A stretch of 64,000 nt of DNA, from NCBI GenBank assembly GCA_964445575.1, contig CAYULB010000001.1, positions 1-64,000 on the forward strand, written 5' to 3'. The position numbers and the translations under genes were made by a program. The DNA comes from WJMT01 sp964445575. GTDB taxonomy: Bacteria; Acidobacteriota; Aminicenantia; Aminicenantales; Aminicenantaceae. This document shows, piece by piece, positions 24,690-33,336 of the stretch. Numbering within the stretch: position 1 is the first letter of the stretch; every line of letters begins with the position of its first letter. The notes beneath the pieces were generated by a model. It was given only the letters and a program-made list of their open reading frames with translations, did not search any database and was not told the origin of the DNA.

Positions 24690-25808
24690 ATGAATAATAA
24701 AAAAGTCGCCTTAGTGCACGATTGGCTGACCGGTCAGAGAGGAGGAGAAAAGGTATTAGAGGTTCTGTGTGAATTGTTTCCCGAGGCTCCTATTTTTACT
24801 CTTTTCCACTTTTCAGGCAGTCAAATAAATAATATTGAAAAAAAACAGATTGTCACAAGTTTTATTCAGAAACTGCCTTTTATAAAAAATAAATATAGGT
24901 ATTATCTTCCTTTATACCCTATTGCGGCAGAGCTCTTTGACCTTCAAGATTTTGATTTGGTCCTATCAAGTTCCCATTCCGCAGCCAAAGGAGTTATACC
25001 CAGGCCAGACGCTCTCCATATCAGTTACATCCATTCTCCCATGAGATATGCATGGAATCAATATTTCGCCTATTTTTCAGGAAAAAGATTGAATTTATTT
25101 TCCAAAATATTGATCCCTCCCATAATTCATTGGCTGAGAGTTTGGGATGAGTCTTCTTCTCGAAGGGTGGACCATTTTATTGCAAATTCTAGAACCGTAG
25201 CAGAGAGAATCCATAAATATTATGGAAGGGCTTCAGAAGTTATCAATCCACCGGTAGATATAGACTTTTTTCAAACCGGAAAGCATTCCGGAGATTATTA
25301 TCTCATTGTTTCTGCTCTGGTACCGTATAAGAGAGTTGGCCTTGCTGTGGAAGCCTTTAACAGGACAGGAGATAGGCTTTTGATTGTGGGAACCGGGCCT
25401 GATTATAAAAAGCTAAAAAAAGGAGCCAAAAAAAACATAGAGTTTTTAGGACAGGTTACCTCTGAAGAACTGCTTCAAATTTACCAGGAAGCAAAAGCGC
25501 TTATCATGCCGGGTGAAGAGGACTTTGGGATAAATTCACTGGAGTCTCAAGCATGCGGAGTTCCGGTTATTGCTTACGGACGGGGGGGAGCCACAGAAAC
25601 GGTTATTCCTGGGACAAGTGGATTGTTTTTTAAGAGACTCACTGTGGACAGCCTTGTGAGCGTTCTTGACAAGTTTAATAAGTTAGCCTTTAATAAAGCA
25701 GAGATAAGGAAAAATACAGTCAAATATTCAAGAGAAAAATTCAAAAAAAGAATTTCCTCTTTCATTGAAGAAAAGTGGAGTGACTTCCAAGAAAAGAACA
25801 AGTTATGA
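24690..25808 (+). CDS. Glycosyltransferase family 4 (mannosyltransferase-like)
   Basis: The 372-aa GT4 has the N-terminal VALVHDWLTGQRGGEKVLEVL and FDLVLSSSHSAAKG, common in WbaZ/mannosyltransferase-like proteins that start with 'HDWL'. The C-terminal domain has VSALVPYKRV, FLGQVTSEELLQIY and MPGEEDFGINSLESQACG. It is read from its own perfect promoter without a leader and ends with ATGA shared with the phosphotransferase gene. The two may act together at the initiation end of the pathway. Confidence 0.9.
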   Translation: MNNKKVALVHDWLTGQRGGEKVLEVLCELFPEAPIFTLFHFSGSQINNIEKKQIVTSFIQKLPFIKNKYRYYLPLYPIAAELFDLQDFDLVLSSSHSAAKGVIPRPDALHISYIHSPMRYAWNQYFAYFSGKRLNLFSKILIPPIIHWLRVWDESSSRRVDHFIANSRTVAERIHKYYGRASEVINPPVDIDFFQTGKHSGDYYLIVSALVPYKRVGLAVEAFNRTGDRLLIVGTGPDYKKLKKGAKKNIEFLGQVTSEELLQIYQEAKALIMPGEEDFGINSLESQACGVPVIAYGRGGATETVIPGTSGLFFKRLTVDSLVSVLDKFNKLAFNKAEIRKNTVKYSREKFKKRISSFIEEKWSDFQEKNKL

Positions 25809-27253
25809 TAAAAAAGCACCGAACAAAGTTGATCAGTCTCTACATCCTCAGTGATGTAATCGGGATCCTCATATCCTATTTTTATTCTTATGGTTTTCGT
25901 TTTTATGGATATATCATTCCTGTAAATCCCCTCAAAGGGATTCCTTCTCTAAAATCATATGTGTTGGTTTTTCCCTTATTTCTCATTATCCACATGTCAA
26001 TATTTTTTCTTCAGGGATTTTACAGGACACGTCTAAAAAGAACCGGAATCGAAGACTTTTTTATGATTACCCTGAACACAGTTTTTACCCTCATCATTGC
26101 CATGGGATTTTTAAATTATCTTAATGCCTACAGCCAGGGACCTGCTCCTTTATTCCAGATTGATTTTAAATTATCTCACGGCTTTTTAGGGGTTTATTTT
26201 ATCAGTGTCATTTTTGTTCTGTCGTTTTTGAGAAATCAAATATATTATTTTATAAAAAGACGGTATGCCAAAGGATTGGACCTGCAGAGCATTGTGATTG
26301 TTGGAGCGGGGAAAATGGGAAAGACTATTGCCCAGAAACTGTGTCAGTACAAGGACTTGGGATTTCAAGTGAAGGGTTTTCTAGATGATGAGATGAAGAA
26401 AGGAGAAGTCATCCCTATAGGAGAAGGAATCGAGGTTTTAGGGTCTATTAAGGATTTATCTGAAGTGATTGAAAGCAAGAATATTTCCGATGTTTATGTG
26501 GCACTTGATTTGAACAATTACCCGAAAATTTTGGAGATTTTAAAAACTATCAATAAATATGTAGTCAATGTAAGATTGATTCCTGACCTTTTTCAGCTTT
26601 TAACCCTAAAAGCAAGAATAGAAGATTTAGATGGATTTCCTGTGATAAGCATTGATGAACCCCCCATGAGAGGCGTGATGCTCGTGGTGAAAAGGGCTAT
26701 AGATGTTTTTGTGTCGTTCTTTCTGCTGATTTTGTTGACTCCTTTATTGGTGCTTATTGTGATTGCTATCAAGTTGGATTCAAAGGGACCTGTATTGTAC
26801 CATCAGGAAAGGGTAGGTCTGGACGGAAAGAAATTTGTGATGCATAAGTTCAGAACAATGATTACAGGGGCTGAGAAGAAAACCGGACCAGTGATGTGTA
26901 AACCCAATGATTCAAGAGTGACCCGAGTTGGAAAATATTTAAGAAAATTCAGCCTTGACGAACTTCCTCAAATAGTCAATGTCCTTTTAGGGGAAATGAG
27001 TTTAATCGGACCAAGACCAGAAAGGGAAGTGTTTGTCCAAATGTTCAGGGAGAAAATGCCTAAGTATATGTTAAGGCATAAAGTAAAGTCAGGGATGACT
27101 GGTTGGGCCCAGGTTCATGGATTGAGACAAAATACAGATTATGACAAGAGGCTTGAATATGACTTTTACTATATCCAGAATTGGTCTCTTCTTCTTGATT
27201 TTAAAATTTTTTGGAAGACTCTCCGCAAAGGGTTCATCGACAAAAGGGCATAG
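25805..27253 (+). CDS. Polyprenyl-phosphate glycosyl-1-phosphate transferase (WbaP/WcaJ type)
   Basis: This 482-aa membrane enzyme moves a sugar-1-phosphate from a nucleotide sugar to undecaprenyl phosphate, the committed first step of surface polysaccharide assembly. The N-terminus has four or five TM segments (residues about 8-145), then a CoA-binding-like Rossmann domain (VIVGAGKMGKTIAQKL), a further TM, and the catalytic bacterial sugar transferase domain with KRAIDVF, FRTMITGAE, LDELPQIVNVL, SLIGPRPE and MTGWAQVHG. It overlaps the preceding GT4 by ATGA. No flippase or polymerase gene is found in the window. Confidence 0.93.
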   Translation: MIKKHRTKLISLYILSDVIGILISYFYSYGFRFYGYIIPVNPLKGIPSLKSYVLVFPLFLIIHMSIFFLQGFYRTRLKRTGIEDFFMITLNTVFTLIIAMGFLNYLNAYSQGPAPLFQIDFKLSHGFLGVYFISVIFVLSFLRNQIYYFIKRRYAKGLDLQSIVIVGAGKMGKTIAQKLCQYKDLGFQVKGFLDDEMKKGEVIPIGEGIEVLGSIKDLSEVIESKNISDVYVALDLNNYPKILEILKTINKYVVNVRLIPDLFQLLTLKARIEDLDGFPVISIDEPPMRGVMLVVKRAIDVFVSFFLLILLTPLLVLIVIAIKLDSKGPVLYHQERVGLDGKKFVMHKFRTMITGAEKKTGPVMCKPNDSRVTRVGKYLRKFSLDELPQIVNVLLGEMSLIGPRPEREVFVQMFREKMPKYMLRHKVKSGMTGWAQVHGLRQNTDYDKRLEYDFYYIQNWSLLLDFKIFWKTLRKGFIDKRA

Positions 27254-27274
27254 AGATATTTCCGATGAGGGTAA

Positions 27275-27877
27275 TCAAATTTTTCCTCGGGATTTAGATT
27301 CAGAAAGCCATCTAATGCCTAGGTATGTGTAATGAATGCCTGAGACAACAGTCATCACAAACGTAAGAATGGAAAGAGGGAGAAGAAGATCTGATTTTGT
27401 ATCCATCATATTGAATAAAAGCACAAAGAGAGGAATGGACATCTGAAAAGCTGTGCTGATTTTGCCTGTAACAGTAGGGGGAAATTTTTTCCGGCCTGTC
27501 ACTTTAAAGGCAGCAAAGGCCCCGAGAACTATGTATAGGTCCCGGGCTATAACGCCTGCGGTTAACCATAGGGGAATGACATTAGGATGATTGACAGAAG
27601 GGATAGAAAGAGAAATAAATGCTAGGGTCATTAGTATTTTGTCCCCCATGGGATCAAGCAATGCCCCGAGGTTTGACCTCTGATTAAAAATCCTTGCCAC
27701 GGCTCCGTCAAAAAAGTCGGTAGAAATGGCGATGATAAAAATTATAAAGGCTTCTCTGGGTTTTCTGGTTAGAATAAAGTACAAAAAGACAGGGCTCAAT
27801 ACCAGCCGGGCAATGGATATGATATTGGGTACTGTGAGAACAGCACTTTGTTTTTTGCTTTTAGTTGTTTCAGTCAA
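27275..27877 (-). CDS. pgsA: CDP-diacylglycerol--glycerol-3-phosphate 3-phosphatidyltransferase (PgsA type)
   Basis: This is a membrane phospholipid synthase of 200 aa. The CDP-alcohol phosphotransferase signature DGx2ARx8Gx3Dx3D is complete: DGAVAR at about 58-63, then G and the two Asp residues in GALLDPMGD. About five TM helices follow the pattern of PgsA, and the N-terminus VPNIISIARLVLSPVF is typical. It is the last gene of the DUF4388-miaA-hflX-lipoprotein-pgsA unit, 15 bp after the lipoprotein gene, and is convergent with the sugar transferase 21 bp away. Other CDP-alcohol transferases cannot be fully excluded. Confidence 0.87.
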   Translation of the reverse strand: MTETTKSKKQSAVLTVPNIISIARLVLSPVFLYFILTRKPREAFIIFIIAISTDFFDGAVARIFNQRSNLGALLDPMGDKILMTLAFISLSIPSVNHPNVIPLWLTAGVIARDLYIVLGAFAAFKVTGRKKFPPTVTGKISTAFQMSIPLFVLLFNMMDTKSDLLLPLSILTFVMTVVSGIHYTYLGIRWLSESKSRGKI

Positions 27878-27892
27878 ATTTGATTTATCTTT

Positions 27893-29218
27893 CTATTTTA
27901 TCAAAGATAGCAGTATATTTATCGCTTTGATGGCATTTTGTCCAGATACAGGATCTTCAGGATTAAAGTTTCCTCCCGTTGAGGTGTTGAGAATTCCGTA
28001 TGAGATCGCCATAGTAATCGGCCGGTAGTAAAAATTGTTGGGCGGGACATCAGGAAGCTGTATGGATTGGGGAGGTATTTGCTGAACGAGTGAATAGCCT
28101 TGCTTTTTGAGATAATTTATGAGACTGTACATGATTTCTGCTAACTCAGATCGGGTGATTATTTTTTTAGGTTTGAAAGTGTGGTTGGGATAAATACTGA
28201 GAATATCCATAGATGTCAATTTGAGAATATATTTTGACGCCCAAGATGTTGAAATATCAATGATTATGGAAGGTTCTTTTTCTAAATCTTCAAGATAATT
28301 CTGGAACTTTACTCCGATTAGGCCTGCTATATCTTCTTTAGTGATGGCTTCCTGGGAAGGAATAGCGTCGTACTGGCTGGGCAGCTCAAAGATCCCCAAC
28401 CTGTTCCTCAATTGTTCAATGCGTTTGTTGATTTCTTGATTTTCGGGTTCCAGCTCTTTTAAATCTTTGTAGACTTCAAAGCTCTTTTTGAAATCTTCAA
28501 TCTGAAACAAGGCTTCAGCATAAGATCTCAAAAAGTCTTTATTTTTTGGCTGTGAGGACAATAAAGTTTTAAGGTGTATGATCGCTCTTTCATATTTTTG
28601 TTGTTTTGTATAAATATCAGCAAGAGCAGAATGAGCTTCTACAGATTCAGGAGAATAATAAAGAGCTTTCAGGTAAGTTTTTTCACTGGCAGATATCTCC
28701 TCATTATCCAAAAGGTTTTTTGCGCTCTTTAGAGTTTGTTTGGTTTTTTCTTCTTTAATCTCCTCATATCTGGCCTTTGCCCAGGGATGGCCAGGCTCTT
28801 TCTTTAACACTTCTCTATATTCAATAAAAGCAAGGTCATCTTTTTGAATTTTTTGATAAAGTTGAGCAAGGCCCAGATGGTTGAGAGAGACGTCAGGATA
28901 TTTTTTGATAGCTGTTTTAAAGTAATGTTCGGCTGACTGCATGTCGTTGAGCAGGTAATGAGCGTATGCTGATAGAGTGAAGTAAAAAGGACTATCCGGA
29001 TCTAATTTTGAAATTTGATTGATGGCTTTTCTCCCGTTTCCCTTTTTTATCTCCTTCCAGGCATCTTCAACGATTATTCTTTCATCAAGAGAGAGTTCTG
29101 ATATCTTAAACGGGGGAAGGCTGCCTGTATAGATTTGAGGAGTGGGAATCTGTTCAATTTGACAACCTACCAAAACAGTAACGACCAATATAGAAATAAA
29201 AAATATTCTTTTTGTCAC
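27893..29218 (-). CDS. TPR lipoprotein with C-terminal S-layer homology-like region
   Basis: The 441-aa envelope protein has a signal peptide with lipobox VLVGC (Cys at about 19), so it should be lipid-anchored. Residues about 45-270 are TPR helices with repeated A, Y and P positions (for example YFTLSAYAHYLLNDMQSAEHYFKTA). The C-terminal 150 residues look like SLH modules (SELAEIMYSLINYL, DVPPNNFYYRPITMAISYGIL, NFNPEDPVSGQNA). The GTG start shares GTGA with the hflX stop and has AAGGAG upstream. It may link the outer layer to peptidoglycan; function is inferred only from the domains. Confidence 0.8.
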   Translation of the reverse strand: MTKRIFFISILVVTVLVGCQIEQIPTPQIYTGSLPPFKISELSLDERIIVEDAWKEIKKGNGRKAINQISKLDPDSPFYFTLSAYAHYLLNDMQSAEHYFKTAIKKYPDVSLNHLGLAQLYQKIQKDDLAFIEYREVLKKEPGHPWAKARYEEIKEEKTKQTLKSAKNLLDNEEISASEKTYLKALYYSPESVEAHSALADIYTKQQKYERAIIHLKTLLSSQPKNKDFLRSYAEALFQIEDFKKSFEVYKDLKELEPENQEINKRIEQLRNRLGIFELPSQYDAIPSQEAITKEDIAGLIGVKFQNYLEDLEKEPSIIIDISTSWASKYILKLTSMDILSIYPNHTFKPKKIITRSELAEIMYSLINYLKKQGYSLVQQIPPQSIQLPDVPPNNFYYRPITMAISYGILNTSTGGNFNPEDPVSGQNAIKAINILLSLIK

Positions 29219-30474
29219 TTGTTATCTCCTTTTTGCATAAAGGGCAAAAAATTTATCATTTTTCCTGGCTCTGCTAAAATTTTTAAAAAGCAATTATCAT
29301 TGTTTTCTCTCTTTTTTAACACAATTGACCATTTAGGAAAAGAATGAATTAAATTTTTTTTAGTTTTAGGAATACAAAGTTCAAATGTCTTAAGTCCTTT
29401 GAAAACAATGGAGCTTATTTTCTCTTTAAGACTTTTGATTCCCAAGTCATGTTTTGCAGAAATATAGACATTATCTGGACTTAAGTCATCATTTTTCGCT
29501 AGAAGGTCAATTTTATTACTGAGAAGGTCAATTTTATTATAGGCTTTTATCACAGGGATATCCTGAACTCCGATTTCAGATAAAGTTTTTTCCACGGATT
29601 TTATTTGGCTGGTGGAATGCTCTGAGGTGAAATCAATCACATGGCATATGCAGGTGGCTTCCTTGACTTCTTCAAGGGTGGCCTGAAATGCTGACTTTAA
29701 CTCCACAGGAAGATTCCGAATGAATCCCACTGTATCGCTTAAAAAGAAGAAGCTTCCGTCCGGGAGATTTACGCGACGGATTACTGGGTCAAGAGTAGCG
29801 AAAAGCTGATCAGAAACAACTTTGTTCTCATGAGCCAAAAGGTTGAATAAGGTTGATTTTCCTGCATTGGTGTATCCAACGATGGAGACCGCAGGAATAG
29901 GTCCTCTACCCCGGCTTTTTCTCTGATTCAAACGCCGTTTTTGTATTTTTTTTATGTCTTTTTTGATTTTGGCAATCCGGTCCTGTATTCTCCGGCGGTC
30001 TTCTTCGAGTTTCATTTCTCCGGGTCCTCTGGTTCCAATCCCTCCCCCTAATCGAGACAGGGCTGTTCCTTTTCCGGTTAATCTGGGCAGCATGTAGTTG
30101 AGCTGTGCCAGTTCGACTTGAAGTTTTCCCTCGTTGCTGTGGGCCCTTTGGGCAAATATGTCCAAAATAAGTTGGTTTCTGTCAATCACTTTACACTTTG
30201 TTTTTTCTTCAAGGGCATGCTGCTGCACCGGGGATAAAGTTTGGTCAAATACAATGAGGTTAGCATTGAACTGGCTCGCTAAGTCTTTGAGCTCTTCAGC
30301 CTTGCCTTCACCGATTAAAAATTTAGGATGGATACTTTGTTTGTATTGAAATTGTTTTTGTATGGTTTTTGCTCCTGCAGCCCTGACCAATCCACTGAGT
30401 TCTTCTAAAGATTCTTCTGATTTTAATTTTTCTTTTTTATTTGTAGAAAGATTGATGATTATTGCTTTTTCCAT
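29215..30474 (-). CDS. hflX: Ribosome-associated GTPase HflX
   Basis: HflX is a 419-aa GTPase that splits stalled or hibernating 70S ribosomes. The N-terminal domain has GEGKAEEL and FDQTLSPVQQHALE, followed by the glycine-rich GKGTALSRLGGGIGTRGPGE. The G domain has G1 GYTNAGKST, G2 ATLDP and G3 DTVGF. G4 NKID is followed at once by a 7-residue repeat (KIDLLSN then KIDLLAK) that comes from a 21-bp tandem duplication at 29501-29539. It overlaps miaA by 16 bp, a pairing that is common in bacteria (miaA-hfq-hflX), but hfq is absent here. Confidence 0.95.
   Translation of the reverse strand: MEKAIIINLSTNKKEKLKSEESLEELSGLVRAAGAKTIQKQFQYKQSIHPKFLIGEGKAEELKDLASQFNANLIVFDQTLSPVQQHALEEKTKCKVIDRNQLILDIFAQRAHSNEGKLQVELAQLNYMLPRLTGKGTALSRLGGGIGTRGPGEMKLEEDRRRIQDRIAKIKKDIKKIQKRRLNQRKSRGRGPIPAVSIVGYTNAGKSTLFNLLAHENKVVSDQLFATLDPVIRRVNLPDGSFFFLSDTVGFIRNLPVELKSAFQATLEEVKEATCICHVIDFTSEHSTSQIKSVEKTLSEIGVQDIPVIKAYNKIDLLSNKIDLLAKNDDLSPDNVYISAKHDLGIKSLKEKISSIVFKGLKTFELCIPKTKKNLIHSFPKWSIVLKKRENNDNCFLKILAEPGKMINFLPFMQKGDNK
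29501..29539 (-). repeat. 21-bp tandem duplication inside hflX
   Basis: AGAAGGTCAATTTTATTA occurs at 29501-29518 and again at 29522-29539. The reading frame is kept and adds seven residues next to the G4 motif. Confidence 0.85.
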
Positions 30475-31397
30475 TTGATTAAGTTGCTTGAAATATATTT
30501 TTTTATGGATTCATAGTCATAAGGAGAAAACCATTGGATCCCTTTCATCTTTTTGAACCAAGTTATTTGACGTTTGGCATAATGACGGGTTGATTTTTTA
30601 GTGGATTTTATGGCTTCTTCTAAACTGATTTCATTTTTTAAATATTTGAGTATGTGTTGGTATCCTATAGCTCTAAATGGTGGAGCGTCTTCTTTGACTC
30701 CTGATTCCAAGAGCTTTTTAACTTCTTCAACTATACCTTTTTCAAACATTCTGTCAACCCTGGCCTCTATTCTTTGATAAAGGCTTTTTCTATCAATAAT
30801 GAGTCCTATTTTGATGACATTCTGGTCATCAACAAATGATTTTGTCTCCGCAAAATGTTCGGATATTGGCTTTTTGGTGGTGCGAAAGACTTCAAGGGCT
30901 CTGATGATTCTTATTCGATCGTTTTTACCTATTTTTCGGTAATATTCCGGATCAACTTTTTTGAGTTCCTCTCCCAGCTTTTCAAGACCGTATTTATCAG
31001 CTTCTTTTTCCAAAAGACGGCGAACAGAAAGGTCTTTTTGTTTTTCTGGAAACAATCCCTCCAAGAGAGCCTTGATGTACAGGCCGGTTCCCCCTGTTAT
31101 GACAGGGAGTTTGTTCTTTTTATGGATAGATTCAATCGCTTTTAAAGAAAGTCGGACAAAATCTGCAGCTGTAAATTGAGTGGAAGGATCCATGATGCTT
31201 ATCAGGTGATGGGGTATGTTTTTTCTTTTTTCTGGAGGGATTTTATCTGTTCCGATATCAAAGCCTTGGTAAACCTGCGAGGAGTCACAATTTATGACTT
31301 CTCCGTTAAAATGGCTGGCACATTTTAGGGCGGTGGTACTTTTTCCCACACAAGTGGGACCGACAATCATGAGAAGATTTTTAGTTTTATATTCCAA
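30459..31397 (-). CDS. miaA: tRNA dimethylallyltransferase
   Basis: MiaA adds the isopentenyl group to A37 of tRNAs that read codons starting with U. The 312-aa enzyme has the P-loop GPTCVGKS near the N-terminus, CDSSQVYQGFDIGTDKIP, GGTGLYIKALLEG, and the C-terminal RAIGYQHILKYL and RQITWF. The start is a TTG at 31397, since no ATG is suitably placed; the in-frame ATG just before IVGPT would shorten the N-terminus. Its 5' end overlaps a short possible membrane-peptide ORF. It is co-transcribed with hflX. Confidence 0.95.
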   Translation of the reverse strand: MEYKTKNLLMIVGPTCVGKSTTALKCASHFNGEVINCDSSQVYQGFDIGTDKIPPEKRKNIPHHLISIMDPSTQFTAADFVRLSLKAIESIHKKNKLPVITGGTGLYIKALLEGLFPEKQKDLSVRRLLEKEADKYGLEKLGEELKKVDPEYYRKIGKNDRIRIIRALEVFRTTKKPISEHFAETKSFVDDQNVIKIGLIIDRKSLYQRIEARVDRMFEKGIVEEVKKLLESGVKEDAPPFRAIGYQHILKYLKNEISLEEAIKSTKKSTRHYAKRQITWFKKMKGIQWFSPYDYESIKKYISSNLIKWKKQ

Positions 31398-31473
31398 TTT
31401 TAATAATAAGCAGTATGGCTAGGGCAGTGATGAGGATTAAAAGACCTAAGATTTGGTTTTTTTTGAATTCCAT
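31387..31473 (-). CDS. Possible 28-aa single-TM peptide
   Basis: An ATG at 31473 opens a 28-codon frame with a basic N-terminus (MEFKKNQ) followed by an unbroken hydrophobic helix rich in L and I, stopping at 31387. It overlaps the end of the DUF4388 gene and the start of miaA and fills the gap between them. The ribosome-binding site is weak (TTGGAAA). Such a charged-then-hydrophobic layout is typical of small membrane proteins, but the frame is short and could be chance. Confidence 0.35.
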   Translation of the reverse strand: MEFKKNQILGLLILITALAILLIIKIGI

Positions 31474-32564
31474 TTTCCAATTTTTTTTAAGTTTTTGGCC
31501 ACTCTAGATTCATGCTCGTTTCCAAGCGTTTTTTTTACCGTTAGAAGCTCTGCATTGAGGATTTCATTCAGAGCTTTTAAAAAGTCTTCTCCTTTAATTT
31601 CTCCTGGAAGACTGGGATTGGTAGAGGGAGTGGAGCTTATGTACACTGTACCATCCTGGGATAAACTGATGTTCTGAAGCTGGGGAGGCAGATTTGCTTT
31701 TGCATCTTTAAGACATTTCTCTAGAACACTGGCAGCAACAGGGCCAATTTCTTTGGATATGTATTTGAATATGTAAAAACATTTTTTATTAAAAGATTCA
31801 AGGATATGGTTCAGTTCGACTTTAGATAATTCCTGAGTAATGTGATTTAAGGTTTTACGAGAAGGGCCTGCTATTTTTAGGCACTGAAATAAGTAAATCA
31901 TTCTGTTTGTTTCTTTTTTCCCCATTTCACTGATTTGGTACAGGTCATTTAATTTTATTTTATCTTTGATGAGATTTAAAAGGTAAATCTCATTGGAATT
32001 CAGCTCAGAATTCAAAAAAGATTTGTTTGGATAAATATGGATCGATTCATCTGACGAAGGCATATGAGAGTTTATGATATCATGGTTTTTCATGTGATAT
32101 ATGCCTTTTCGGATGATTTTGGGTGTGGAGATAGAAACGAGTATTTCTGATTTGTTTTGTTCTTGGGCAGAGTCAAAAAAATATTCGGCTTTTTCCCAAT
32201 CAAATAAAGGAAGAATTTCATTTATGAAAAAGAGCTCGAGAGATTCCCATAGCATTAAAGAGGAGACAATGTTCAGCTCTATGAGCGCTTTAATCAGGGA
32301 AGTTTTTTGGGATTTTGCAAAGTTTTGGCATTTTTTTATATTTGATGGAGAAATTTGCTTCTCATTTTGCAGAAAACGTGAAAAAATTTTGTAATCTAGC
32401 ATAGAGGAGCTCACTATGATGTCACCCTCAAAAAATTCAATTTTTTTGGAGGTGTCATTCTTTTTGATATCAAGATGGCCTGTTCTTTTCGAACTCCAGA
32501 CTCGAGAGAGCAGATAAGGGAAAGGAGATTCTGTCAAATTTCCATTCAGCCATACTTTTTCCAT
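31446..32564 (-). CDS. DUF4388 (PATAN-like) domain protein
   Basis: The 372-aa cytoplasmic protein starts with a DUF4388-like region (SPFPYLLSRVWSSKRTGHLDIKKND and KKIEFFEGDIIVSSS), a domain found in response regulators and gliding or pilus regulators of delta-proteobacteria-like lineages. The middle holds a second helical region (ALIELNIVSSLMLWESLELFF) and a winged-helix-like part. The C-terminal 100 residues match nothing I recognise. A promoter lies directly upstream and the ATG is probably leaderless. It is first in the unit leading to miaA and hflX. Confidence 0.75.
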   Translation of the reverse strand: MEKVWLNGNLTESPFPYLLSRVWSSKRTGHLDIKKNDTSKKIEFFEGDIIVSSSMLDYKIFSRFLQNEKQISPSNIKKCQNFAKSQKTSLIKALIELNIVSSLMLWESLELFFINEILPLFDWEKAEYFFDSAQEQNKSEILVSISTPKIIRKGIYHMKNHDIINSHMPSSDESIHIYPNKSFLNSELNSNEIYLLNLIKDKIKLNDLYQISEMGKKETNRMIYLFQCLKIAGPSRKTLNHITQELSKVELNHILESFNKKCFYIFKYISKEIGPVAASVLEKCLKDAKANLPPQLQNISLSQDGTVYISSTPSTNPSLPGEIKGEDFLKALNEILNAELLTVKKTLGNEHESRVAKNLKKIGKWNSKKTKS

Positions 32565-32570
32565 AAATAT

Positions 32571-32599
32571 ACTTTATAAATGAATGGATATTATGTCAA
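32571..32599 (-). promoter_or_regulatory. Promoter of the DUF4388-miaA-hflX unit
   Basis: The minus-strand boxes are TTGACA (32594-32599) and TAAAGT (32571-32576) with a 17-bp spacer; TATAAA in an overlapping position gives 15. The start codon at 32564 coincides with the predicted transcription start. Confidence 0.55.
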
Positions 32600-32628
32600 A
32601 CGGTTAGAAAATTTAAGGACGATTCAGG

Positions 32629-33336
32629 TCATCCCATAAAACTCAAACTCAAGAGACCTATGCCGATGTTTAACAGGCTTTTGATCAGCCAGAATCCATA
32701 GGATATGAATAAAGCTTTCTTGAATTTGATTTTAAAGATAAAGGAGAGTCCGTACCCCAAAACCCAAAAGAGCCACAGTTGAAAAAAGTCGACTTGGCTT
32801 AATATGATAAATTTTAGGGACATCACTTCGAGTTTTGGAAAAAGTAAGGCAAGGCTGGTGGTGGTCCCCATGTATGTTTTGCTTGTAAAAATCATAATGA
32901 GCCTAACCCCAGCCCCCAGAATTTTATCAATAAAAGAGGCGTGAATAAATGTGGAAAAGATTTGGACATAGTTCCCTTCCGTAGAAGTCATGCGTCCTAA
33001 AACCAGGAGGACCGCGGCTGACAATAAAAAGCCCAGTAAAACAACGATGGGGGTGAACACAAAGGATTGGAGTATGACTTGAACTTGAGATGGGTTTTGC
33101 ATCCTTTCCAGTATCCTGTTGAACTGTTCCTCACCGATTCTTTCTTTAAGTTCCATGTTATTTTTAAAGGTCTGAATGCTGTCTTGTTGAGAATAAGGCT
33201 GGACAAGGTAGGTGAAAAGTGAGGCGGCAATGAGCAGAATAATGAGAGCATTTTTCCAGGGCGCATGTTCTGCTATGGATTTGAATGTTTCTTGGGGATT
33301 AAAGAAGACTCCTTGGAGTCTGCTCAAAAAATTCAT
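32629..33336 (-). CDS. YIP1 family membrane protein linked to an ABC system
   Basis: The 235-aa protein has the YIP1 N-terminus (RLQGVFFNPQETFKSIAEH) and four or five TM segments (about 28-48, 90-115, 120-150, 175-230). It is the last gene after an adaptor and an ABC ATPase, with an ATGA overlap to the ATPase gene, so it is translated with them. No FtsX/MacB-type permease domain is seen: there is no large periplasmic loop and the length is too short. It may support or replace the permease, or simply be co-expressed. Confidence 0.82.
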   Translation of the reverse strand: MNFLSRLQGVFFNPQETFKSIAEHAPWKNALIILLIAASLFTYLVQPYSQQDSIQTFKNNMELKERIGEEQFNRILERMQNPSQVQVILQSFVFTPIVVLLGFLLSAAVLLVLGRMTSTEGNYVQIFSTFIHASFIDKILGAGVRLIMIFTSKTYMGTTTSLALLFPKLEVMSLKFIILSQVDFFQLWLFWVLGYGLSFIFKIKFKKALFISYGFWLIKSLLNIGIGLLSLSFMG

